From a bacterium UBP9_UBA1432 (lineage in GTDB: Bacteria; Vulcanimicrobiota; Xenobia; Xenobiales; Xenobiaceae), in NCBI GenBank assembly GCA_002329445.1, contig DCTU01000089.1, positions 920 to 8,908 of the forward strand: a DNA stretch of 7,989 bases, in the 5' to 3' direction. Below the pieces are notes generated by a model. The model was not told where the DNA came from and ran no database searches. It saw only the letters and a list, made by a program, of their open reading frames with translations. Within the stretch, counting starts at the first letter, position 1; each line of letters opens with the position of its first letter. The position numbers and the translations under genes are program-made. This document shows positions 1 through 6,119 of the stretch, in pieces.

Positions 1-76
1 GACGACGCAGACGGGCCCGGATCGGCGGCCGAATGCCACGGTAGGTGGCGGATTCAGGGGCCACCTGAACCGACTG

Positions 77-1084
77 GTGCAGGGGTTGGAGCGCGGCATG
101 CGCTTCTTCACCGAGTCGCCTCCACCCGAGGTGGACCGCACTCCCCGCGAGCAGGTCGAACGCTTCGACCTGGTGACGGTCTCCCGCTTCCAGGGAAGCA
201 CCCGCCGCCATCGGACCCCCGTCCTGCTCGTCCCGGCCTTGATGATCAAACCCTATCTCTTCGATTTGCGGCCCGGCCACAGCCTGGCCGAGTCCCTTCT
301 TGAGCGGGGCTTCGACGTCTTCGTGGTGGATTTCGGAGTGCCCGACGAGGCGGATGCCCACCTGCGGATCAGCGACTACGTCTTCTCCTTCCTCCCGCGG
401 GCCCTGGAGGCCGTGACCCGGGCCAGCGGCCAGCCGGCAGTCACCTTGCTGGGCTACTGCACCGGAGGGCTCTTCGCCCTGCTGTGCGCCGCGTCGCGGC
501 AATCCCAGGTCGCCAACCTGGTCCTGCTGGCCTGCCCGATGGACTATGAGAAGATGGGGGTGATCAGCTTCATCACCCGCCGCTACCAGCGTCAACTGCA
601 CGCCCTGCTCGATCGCCTGGGCTATGTCCCCGGGTTCGTGCCCAGCCTGGCGGTGGACGTGGCCGATCCCCTGGGCGGTCTGACGCGCTACTCCGACCTG
701 TTCCTGTCGGTCTGGGACCACGAATACCGCAAAGGGCGCCAGGCCCTCAACCACTGGCTGCACGACCTGGTCCCGGGACCACGGGACGCCTGGAAGGAGT
801 TCCTGGACACGTTCGTCGTGGGGAATGCCCTGGTGGAGGGGCGGGTGGAACTGGCAGGCCGGACCCTTCACCTCGAGGAGGTCCGCTGCCCACTCCTGGC
901 CCTGGCGGGGAAGCGAGACCCGATCGCCACCGAGGCCTCCACTCGCGAAATCGTCGACCTGGTGGGCAGCCCGGATCGCACCTTCCAGGTCGTTCCCGGA
1001 GGACACGTGGGGATCGTGGCGGGGTCCTCTGCCCCCCAGACCACCTGGAGGCTCGTGGAGGACTGGTTGGAACCCCGGTCCTAA
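77..1084 (+). CDS. PHA synthase-like (class III PhaC-type) alpha/beta hydrolase, 5' end uncertain
   Basis: The 335-residue protein resembles class III poly(3-hydroxyalkanoate) synthase PhaC, which joins hydroxyacyl-CoA monomers into polyester through a cysteine acyl enzyme. Seen in the sequence: a lipase-box-like GYCTGG at residues 126-131, with Cys128 in the nucleophile position typical of PHA synthases rather than Ser. Asp281 lies in GKRDPI and His310 in PGGHVGI, completing a Cys-Asp-His triad. Other family-like stretches are DLRPGHS, VVDFGVPDE, NLVLLACPMDY and VGNALVEGRVELAGRT. The length is close to class III PhaC (about 350 residues). The start is uncertain. The GTG at 77 has a poor ribosome site, an ATG at 98 has GGAG six bases upstream, and the frame has no stop back to the window edge, so the true start may lie outside. 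No phaE, phaA, phaB or phasin gene is visible, so an acyltransferase or lipase-like role remains possible. It converges on the next gene, overlapping by 4 bp. Confidence 0.78.
   Translation: MQGLERGMRFFTESPPPEVDRTPREQVERFDLVTVSRFQGSTRRHRTPVLLVPALMIKPYLFDLRPGHSLAESLLERGFDVFVVDFGVPDEADAHLRISDYVFSFLPRALEAVTRASGQPAVTLLGYCTGGLFALLCAASRQSQVANLVLLACPMDYEKMGVISFITRRYQRQLHALLDRLGYVPGFVPSLAVDVADPLGGLTRYSDLFLSVWDHEYRKGRQALNHWLHDLVPGPRDAWKEFLDTFVVGNALVEGRVELAGRTLHLEEVRCPLLALAGKRDPIATEASTREIVDLVGSPDRTFQVVPGGHVGIVAGSSAPQTTWRLVEDWLEPRS
88..91 (+). promoter_or_regulatory. Candidate ribosome binding site for the internal ATG at 98
   Basis: A GGAG sits six bases before an in-frame ATG at 98-100. It is better placed than anything before the GTG at 77. 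It competes with the possibility that translation starts left of the window, because the preceding codons (including LVQGLERG) also look like the helical N-terminus found in PhaC-like proteins. Confidence 0.35.
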
Positions 1085-1779
1085 TCCACCGGGGGAGGAG
1101 GAGTCGGAGGTGGGGGCGGAGTCGGCGCAGGCGGAGGCGTCGGTGCCGGAGGGGTGGCGGCGGGCGGTCTGGGACCGGGCAGGGTCGTCAGGATGCGCAG
1201 GGTGGGAACCTGGGTTCCTTCAATCATCGCGACCAGGACGCCATCCTCTCGCGCAGACGGGCCGCGACCCGGACCTGGCAGCTCCAGCCGGGCCGAGCGC
1301 TCGCCGACCCCCGGGCTGCTGATCCGGAAGTGCAGATGCCGGGGATCCGCGTCGAGACCGGGATCGGCCTGGATCGTCCGGAACTCGACCTGACCCCGGG
1401 CGTCGGTCTCTTCCCAGCCTCGGCAGAAATCCTCCGGAGGTTGGCTGTACTCGCCCTCCGGACCGGCGTGCCAGACCTCGACCCGGGAGCCGGGAAGAGG
1501 CTTGCCCCGCAGGTCCAGGACGATGAAGCGCAGCGCCAGGGGAGAGCCCCTCAATCCGGCATGGATCTCGGTGCGCCGCGGGGTGTCCAGGCGATAGTGG
1601 GGAGGGATCGGCGGTGGAGGCGGAGGGCCTTTGGGAGCCGGCCCCACCGGCATGGGTGGCGGAGGTGGAAGGGGGGTGGTCGGGTGGTCTCGGTGCTCGA
1701 GGTGCGCCAGGAGTGCTCCCAGCAGGGCCACCGCCACCACCACCAGGACGAGTTCCAACAACCTTCTTGGCATCTGCAT
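1081..1779 (-). CDS. Membrane-anchored, proline-flanked intradiol ring-cleavage dioxygenase-like protein
   Basis: The 232-residue protein has four visible parts. Residues 1-28 hold a basic start (MPRR) and a hydrophobic stretch, a signal anchor or uncleaved signal with no lipobox Cys. Residues 33-60 are a proline-rich linker. Residues about 70-200 resemble the beta-sandwich of intradiol dioxygenases (protocatechuate 3,4-dioxygenase type), with GKPLPGSRVEVWHAGPEGEY, then FRTI, then HLHFRI. Residues 201-232 are a proline tail built on APTPPP-like hexads. In the family, Fe(III) is held by two Tyr and two His. Tyr111 and the pair His148/His150 are present, but the segment between FRTI and HLH (residues 136-147) has no Tyr, so the second Tyr ligand appears to be missing. 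Ring cleavage is therefore doubtful; a structural, binding or altered-metal role is possible. ATGs at 1779 and 1773 are both usable, and GAAGAG is spaced six bases from the second. The domain is likely outside the cytoplasmic membrane. The reading frame continues upstream antisense to the deaminase, but that extension is not credible. Confidence 0.75.
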   Translation of the reverse strand: MQMPRRLLELVLVVVAVALLGALLAHLEHRDHPTTPLPPPPPMPVGPAPKGPPPPPPIPPHYRLDTPRRTEIHAGLRGSPLALRFIVLDLRGKPLPGSRVEVWHAGPEGEYSQPPEDFCRGWEETDARGQVEFRTIQADPGLDADPRHLHFRISSPGVGERSARLELPGPGRGPSAREDGVLVAMIEGTQVPTLRILTTLPGPRPPAATPPAPTPPPAPTPPPPPTPPPPVD

Positions 1780-1920
1780 CTCTTCGACGGGGACGCCCGG
1801 AAACCCGCTGGAGGGGCTCCTGGCAGACTCGGGGGGAGCATGGCTCGTCGGGCGGTCGGCGGGCGGATGGCGACAGTGGAATCTGGAGGTTCTGACCCGA
1901 ATCCCCAGAAGTCTGGCCGC
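1780..1920. promoter_or_regulatory. Divergent intergenic region, presumed to hold both promoters
   Basis: This 141-bp gap separates the divergent starts at 1779 (-) and 1921 (+), so promoters for both genes are expected here. I could not identify convincing -35/-10 hexamers on either strand. The only structured element seen is the short inverted repeat at 1905-1916. Confidence 0.45.
1905..1916. repeat. Short inverted repeat next to the deaminase start
   Basis: CCAGA and TCTGG are perfect 5-bp arms around a central AG, ending four bases before the ATG at 1921. It occupies the place where a Shine-Dalgarno would be expected, and no strong one is present. It could be a small operator half or a weak hairpin at the ribosome site, but arms of this length also arise by chance in such DNA. 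Confidence 0.25.
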
Positions 1921-3366
1921 ATGAACACGCTTCTGATCCGCAACGCTTCGCTTGTGGCGACGTTCGATGTCGCCGGACGCCGCATCGAGAACTGCGACAT
2001 CCTGGTCCGGGGGAACCGGATCGAGGAGATCGGCCAGGACCTGAAACCGGGCTCGGTCGACCGGGTGATCGACGCCTCGGGGATGCTGGTGCTTCCGGGC
2101 ATGGTGAACTGCCATCACCACATGTACCAGACCCTGACCCGCAACATCCCCATCGTCCAGGAGGCGGAGCTCTTCCCCTGGCTGGTGCATCTGTATGAGA
2201 TCTGGCGCGAATTGACCCCGGAAGCGCTGTACTGGAGCACGATGGTGGGGATGGGCGAGCTGCTCCTGACGGGCTGCACCACCACATCCGACCACTTCTA
2301 CCTCTTCCCCGAGCACTGTCCCGACGACCTCTTCGACCAGCAGGTCCGGGCCGCCCGCAAGCTGGGCATCCGCTTCCATCCCACCCGGGGCTCGATGTCC
2401 CGGGGCAAGGCCCAGGGAGGCCTGCCGCCGGATGACGTGGTGCAGAGCGAGGAGGCCATCCTGCGCGACTCGGAGAGGGTGATCCAGACCTTCCACGATC
2501 CGGACCCCCTGGGGATGGTCAAGATCGCCCTGGCGCCCTGCTCTCCCTTCTCGGTCACCCCGGGGCTGATGCGCGAGACGGTGGCCCTGGCCCGCCGCTA
2601 CGGCGTTCGCTGCCACACCCACCTGGCCGAGACCCGGGACGAGGACGCCTACTGCGAGAAGGTCTATGGCAAGAGGCCCTACGAGGTGATGGAGGAATAC
2701 GGCTGGGTGGGCTCCGATATCTGGTTTGCCCACGCCGTCTTCCTCAACGCCGAGGAGATCCGCCGGGCCGCCGAGACCGGGACCGGGGTGGCCCACTGCC
2801 CGGTGTCCAACCTGCGCCTGGGCTCGGGGATTGCCCCCATCCCTGAGATGTTCGAGGCCGACGTCCCGGTGGGCCTGGGCGTGGATGGAAGCGCCAGCAA
2901 CGACTCTTCGGACATGCTGGGCGAGGTCCGCACCTGCATGCTGATCCACCGCCACCGCACGGGGGTGGCCTCGATGTCCGCCGAGCGGGCCCTGACCATC
3001 GCCACCCGGGGTGGAGCCCGGGTCCTGGGCTACCCGGACCTGGGGCGCCTGGAGGTCGGAGCCGGAGCCGACCTGGTCGGAATCTCGCTGAGGCGCCTGG
3101 GCTACGCCGGGGCCCTGCACGACCCGGTCGCCGCTGTCGTCTTCTGCGGGGACTCCCACATCGTCGATTTCTCGGTGGTCAACGGCGAGGTGGTCGTCGA
3201 GGGCGGGCGCCTGGCCCGGATGGACGAGGACGAACTCTGGCAGGAGGCCAACCACTGGTCGCGCCTGATGCTGGAGCGGGCCGAGAAGCGCACGGGCGTG
3301 GATTTCCGGCGCAAGGATGGCCCGGGCCTCTTCGCACCGCGTCCCGCCCAGGAGGCTGGAGTCTGA
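1921..3366 (+). CDS. 8-oxoguanine deaminase-type zinc amidohydrolase
   Basis: The 481-residue cytosolic protein belongs to the amidohydrolase superfamily (TRZ/ATZ and guanine/8-oxoguanine deaminase branch). The branch uses one Zn to deaminate purine-like or triazine rings; 8-oxoguanine to urate is the likely reaction here. Seen: HHH at 65-67 (HxH ligands His65 and His67), CHTHLAE with His232, His234 and the proton-shuttling Glu237, FAH with His271, and GVDGSASND with Asp322. Stretches such as LFPWLVHLYEIW, GCTTTSDHFYLFP, TRGSMS, GGLPPDD and LAPCSPFSVTP match my recollection of characterised 8-oxoguanine deaminases (Pseudomonas PA0142 type). Isoxanthopterin or another pterin/purine deaminase is the main alternative. 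The ATG at 1921 is chosen because MNTLLIRNASLV is the usual N-terminus of this family; in-frame ATGs at 1840 and 1867 would add an unlike extension. The C-terminus (about 450-481) is charged and variable. All catalytic residues are intact. Confidence 0.82.
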   Translation: MNTLLIRNASLVATFDVAGRRIENCDILVRGNRIEEIGQDLKPGSVDRVIDASGMLVLPGMVNCHHHMYQTLTRNIPIVQEAELFPWLVHLYEIWRELTPEALYWSTMVGMGELLLTGCTTTSDHFYLFPEHCPDDLFDQQVRAARKLGIRFHPTRGSMSRGKAQGGLPPDDVVQSEEAILRDSERVIQTFHDPDPLGMVKIALAPCSPFSVTPGLMRETVALARRYGVRCHTHLAETRDEDAYCEKVYGKRPYEVMEEYGWVGSDIWFAHAVFLNAEEIRRAAETGTGVAHCPVSNLRLGSGIAPIPEMFEADVPVGLGVDGSASNDSSDMLGEVRTCMLIHRHRTGVASMSAERALTIATRGGARVLGYPDLGRLEVGAGADLVGISLRRLGYAGALHDPVAAVVFCGDSHIVDFSVVNGEVVVEGGRLARMDEDELWQEANHWSRLMLERAEKRTGVDFRRKDGPGLFAPRPAQEAGV

Positions 3367-5215
3367 GGACTCCCGGACGCCCCGGCCCGGGTCCTGGAGA
3401 CGGGGCTCGGGTCGGGTGAGCCGGGCGGACGCTGCGGCAGGGGCTCGCTCCCCGGGTGAGGCGGAGGAGTCGCCTCGGCCTGCCGGTTCCTTTTTCCGCA
3501 GGTTGCCGCCGGCCTCGAGCCCGTGCGCCTGGTTCCTGGCCCTGGCGGGCCTTTCGCTGGTTCCGGTCCTGCCCGTCCTGCCTCGCCTGGAGACCTGGTT
3601 CTTCGGGTTCGCCGGGCAGGGACGCGGGGAGTTCGAGAACTGGTTCTGGCTGCACTGGTGGATCCGCCGCCTCCTGGAGTTCCACGCCCGGGACGCGGGG
3701 GATCTGCTGGACTTCCTGGTGCGCGTGGTGGGCCTGGCGCGGGACCTCGACCTCGGCAACATGGCCGACACGCTCTTCCTGTCCTTTCCCTTGCAGGCCC
3801 TGCTGGGAGAGCCCGTCTCCCACAACCTGAAGATCCTCCTGATCCTGGTGGGGAATGCCCTGGCCGCGGGGGTCCTGGCGCGGGCCCTGGGGGCGCGCTC
3901 CCAGGCCCTCTACGTCACGGCCGCGGGCCTGGCCTTGTCGCCCTTCGTCTGGATCCAGATCCAGGAGTGCCGGATGGCCCAGGCCATCCTGGCCTTCGTC
4001 TTCCTGGGAGCAGCCGCCTGGCTGAAGCTCCTCGAGCGTCCCACGGCCCGTGGGGGGCTGTGGTTCGGTCTCCTGCTCGGCCTGGCCCTGGTCTTCTACT
4101 GGTACTACGGCCTGTGGCTGGGCATGTGGTGCCTGCTGACCCTGGTCCCCTCGCGTCGGCTGCTCCCCGGGCTGGCCGTGGCGGCGGTGATGGCCACCTC
4201 GGTCAGCCTGCCCTTCCTGACCCCCTATCTTCAGGGCGAGGGTTCCAAGAGCCCCGTGCCGTACGGCCAGCCCTTTCCGGCCTTGCAGGACCTGGAGCGC
4301 TACCCTCCGGGCCAGCTCGGCCCCATCGGCCCCTCGCTGGTCCTCTCGCAGTCGTTGTCGCCCGGGTGGCCACTGGATCCCTGCCAGCCCTACGGCTTCA
4401 GCCTGGTCTGGCTGGCCCTGGCCGTCCTGGGTGCCCCGAAGGCCTCCAGGCGCTGGCTCCTGCCGGCGACGGTCTTCTGGCTCTTGACGCTGGGGCCCTA
4501 TCTGCGCTGGGGGGAGGACTTCCTGGATCTGGAACTGCCCTACGCCTGGCTGTACCGGTGGGTCCCCGCCTGGAGCCGACTCTTCTGGCCCTGGCGGATG
4601 GCCCCGTTCGTGTTCATGTCCCTGGCTCCGCTGGTCCTGGCGGGGCTGAGGCGCTTTCACCGACCCGCCTTGGTGTTCACCGGGTTGCTGCTGGCGGAGC
4701 TGGCCCTGCGCGGGACGCTCTTCCTCTCGGCCGCCCCCGTGGCGGCGGCCCCGTTCTACCAGATCCCGGGGCCCCGGGAAGGGATCGTGGAGCTCTCCTA
4801 TCCCTGGAACTCCAGCCTGGCCTGCTACTGGCAGGCCTTCCACGGCCGCCCGACGCTGGGGACGGTGTCCCAGGCCTGGCCGCACTACGGGCCTCCCCCC
4901 GAGAGCCTCTTGGCCGATCCCCGCCGCTATCGGGAAGAGCCCTTCCTGGCCTGGCTGGAGCAGGTGAGGGAAGGGCCCGCGGGCCCGGCTCCCCCGGCCG
5001 ATTTCCTGGTGCGCTGGGGGTATCGCTGGGTGGTGGTGCACACCGACCGGCCGGGAGGCCTGGAGCTGGTCCGGCGGGTTCGGGCCGGCCTGGGCCCCTG
5101 GCATCACCGCGACGCGCAGGTGGTCGCCTGGAAGCTGTCGCTCGGGCGGGAGGGGAACAGCAAGTCCTCCTCCGTGTCCGCGACCAGGCTCCGCGGCTGC
5201 TGGTCTCCGCCATGA
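3317..5215 (+). CDS. Multi-pass membrane protein, GT-C glycosyltransferase-like, with C-terminal soluble domain
   Basis: The 632-residue protein has about ten hydrophobic segments, roughly 71-89, 172-190, 196-213, 221-238, 246-276, 282-303, 361-373, 380-395, 427-445 and 450-471. A soluble region of about 150 residues follows. The architecture resembles GT-C type lipid-linked sugar transferases and related YfhO-like proteins: an early extracytoplasmic loop with NWFWLHWW (109-116), a polar Asn after the loop (HNLKILL), SPFVWIQIQECR, and WSRLFWPWRMAPF before the last helices. The C-terminal part contains YWQAFHGRP and GYRWVVVH, like tails of this group. No clear acidic catalytic pair stands out in the first loop, so enzymatic activity is unproven. 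The start is uncertain. The ATG at 3317 overlaps the deaminase by 50 bp, and the first 60 residues are Arg/Ser/Pro-rich. A GTG at 3416 (599 residues) and a TTG at 3503 are alternatives, none with a strong ribosome site. It lies directly behind the deaminase, possibly in one transcript, without an evident functional link. Confidence 0.72.
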   Translation: MARASSHRVPPRRLESEDSRTPRPGSWRRGSGRVSRADAAAGARSPGEAEESPRPAGSFFRRLPPASSPCAWFLALAGLSLVPVLPVLPRLETWFFGFAGQGRGEFENWFWLHWWIRRLLEFHARDAGDLLDFLVRVVGLARDLDLGNMADTLFLSFPLQALLGEPVSHNLKILLILVGNALAAGVLARALGARSQALYVTAAGLALSPFVWIQIQECRMAQAILAFVFLGAAAWLKLLERPTARGGLWFGLLLGLALVFYWYYGLWLGMWCLLTLVPSRRLLPGLAVAAVMATSVSLPFLTPYLQGEGSKSPVPYGQPFPALQDLERYPPGQLGPIGPSLVLSQSLSPGWPLDPCQPYGFSLVWLALAVLGAPKASRRWLLPATVFWLLTLGPYLRWGEDFLDLELPYAWLYRWVPAWSRLFWPWRMAPFVFMSLAPLVLAGLRRFHRPALVFTGLLLAELALRGTLFLSAAPVAAAPFYQIPGPREGIVELSYPWNSSLACYWQAFHGRPTLGTVSQAWPHYGPPPESLLADPRRYREEPFLAWLEQVREGPAGPAPPADFLVRWGYRWVVVHTDRPGGLELVRRVRAGLGPWHHRDAQVVAWKLSLGREGNSKSSSVSATRLRGCWSPP

Positions 5216-5246
5216 ATCTGCGGAGATGCGACCAAATCATGGCGGA
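5204..5246. other. Overlapping, mutually exclusive inverted repeats between convergent genes
   Basis: TCCGCCATGA (5206-5215) and TCATGGCGGA (5237-5246) form a perfect 10-bp stem with a 21-base loop. A second pairing, TCTCCGC (5204-5210) with GCGGAGA (5220-5226), gives 7 bp with a 9-base loop and uses the same left-arm bases, so only one can form at a time. The stop codon of the membrane-protein gene (5213-5215) lies in the long stem. It may serve as a two-way transcription end or mRNA 3'-end structure for the convergent genes. Neither strand has a following T run, so it is not a standard intrinsic terminator. Confidence 0.4.
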
Positions 5247-5256
5247 AAGTGCGGAC

Positions 5257-5266
5257 GGGGGGGGGG
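5257..5266 (+). repeat. Run of ten G in the convergent intergenic gap
   Basis: Ten consecutive G are followed by AGAGGGG, eight bases past the end of the aquaporin gene as read on the minus strand. It is the longest homopolymer noticed in the window. It lies outside both reading frames, so length change would not alter a protein. Such a tract is prone to slippage and to read or assembly error. Confidence 0.6.
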
Positions 5267-5274
5267 AGAGGGGC

Positions 5275-6009
5275 TCAGATCGGCAAGAGGGGGGCGGCCA
5301 GAAGGCCTGCCAGCACGCCTCCCAGGATCGGGCCGACGATCGGGACCCAGGCGTAGCCCCAGTCGCTGCTGCCCTTGCCCTGGATCGGCAGGATGGCGTG
5401 CATCAGGCGCGGGCCCAGGTCGCGGGCCGGGTTGATGGCGTATCCCGTGGGGCCTCCCAACGAGGCGCCGATTCCCAGGACCAGCAGGGCCACCGGCAGG
5501 GCACCCAGGGCGGCCAGGCCCCTGGCGTCGCCGTGCCGACCGAAGGCCAGCACCACGAAGACCAGCACGAAGGTGCCGATGATCTCGGTGACGAGGTTCA
5601 TGCAGGGGTTGCGGATGGCGGGGATCGTCGAGAAGACGGCCAGCTTTGAGGTCGGGTCGGGTTCGGCGTCGAAATGATCCTTGTAGGAGAGCCAGCACAG
5701 CAAGGCACCGATCATCGCTCCCAGCAACTGGGCCACCAGGTAGGTGGCCAGGTGGGCCTTGGCCGCGGGGTCGCCCGCGGCGACCAGGCCCAGGGTGACC
5801 GCGGGGTTCAGGTGGGCCCCCGACTTGTAGGCGGTCAGGACTCCACAGTAGACCCCCAGGGCCCAGCCCACGTTCACCAGCAGGAACCCGCCCCCGTGGC
5901 CTTTGGCGCCCTTGAGCACCACGTTGGCGACCACTCCGCCTCCGAACAACAGCAGGATGGCGGTCCCTACGACCTCAGACAGGAAGATGGTCGAGTCCAC
6001 GCGGTGCAC
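5275..6009 (-). CDS. glpF: Glycerol facilitator / aquaglyceroporin (MIP family)
   Basis: The 244-residue inner-membrane channel belongs to the major intrinsic protein family. It has the two half-helix motifs NPA at 68-70 (GAHLNPAVT) and NPA at 193-195 (GYAINPARDLGPR). Arg196 is the selectivity-filter Arg, and the following Asp197 is the usual mark of glycerol facilitators as opposed to water-only aquaporins. Trp49, in the second helix, matches the position of the GlpF filter Trp, and Tyr190 replaces the Phe of the Escherichia coli filter. Six membrane helices and two re-entrant loops fit the length. It should conduct glycerol and perhaps other small polyols, urea or water. Two starts are possible: GTG at 6009, or GTG at 6000, which is preceded by GAGGTG with a six-base spacer and so is better placed (241 residues). 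No glpK, glpD or regulator gene is near. It follows the GHL10 gene by 110 bp in the same direction and converges on the membrane-protein gene. Confidence 0.93.
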   Translation of the reverse strand: MHRVDSTIFLSEVVGTAILLLFGGGVVANVVLKGAKGHGGGFLLVNVGWALGVYCGVLTAYKSGAHLNPAVTLGLVAAGDPAAKAHLATYLVAQLLGAMIGALLCWLSYKDHFDAEPDPTSKLAVFSTIPAIRNPCMNLVTEIIGTFVLVFVVLAFGRHGDARGLAALGALPVALLVLGIGASLGGPTGYAINPARDLGPRLMHAILPIQGKGSSDWGYAWVPIVGPILGGVLAGLLAAPLLPI

Positions 6010-6012
6010 CTC
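6007..6012 (-). promoter_or_regulatory. Ribosome binding site favouring the second GTG start of the aquaporin
   Basis: GAGGTG on the minus strand covers the first candidate GTG (6009-6007) and ends six bases before the second GTG (6000-5998). This is ideal spacing for the second start and suggests that the first three codons of the longer form are really leader. Confidence 0.5.
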
Positions 6013-6119
6013 GCTTCTGGATTGATTGAGGAGAACGCCTGTTTGGCAGTCCCCGTGAGAGTTCCTCCCTGCACCTGTTCGTGGTCATGGGGCGGATGGC
6101 GCCAGGCCCGCCTGCCGGT

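Noticed and set aside
1330..1920. Upstream in-frame extension of the deaminase from an ATG at 1330
   Set aside because: It lies antisense to the intradiol-like gene, and the family's normal N-terminus begins at 1921.
1780..3825. The minus-strand frame of the intradiol-like gene stays open upstream, giving an apparent 914-residue fusion protein
   Set aside because: The extra part is antisense to the well-conserved deaminase, is His/Pro/Arg/Gly-rich without recognisable domains, and the credible start with a membrane anchor is at 1779.
3179..5107. A 642-codon minus-strand frame opposite the membrane-protein gene
   Set aside because: Its composition (Gln, Gly, Arg, Pro and His rich, no domain) is what antisense reading of Leu/Ala/Trp-rich membrane codons gives in high-GC DNA.
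3523..5649. A 708-codon plus-strand frame overlapping the membrane-protein and aquaporin genes
   Set aside because: It is a shifted frame of the membrane-protein gene rich in Gly, Pro, Ala and Arg, and it then runs antisense through the aquaporin; no domain is seen.
6010..6119. Possible hairpin terminator between the GHL10 and aquaporin genes (CAGGC/GCCTG)
   Set aside because: The arms are only five bases with a two-base loop and no T run follows.
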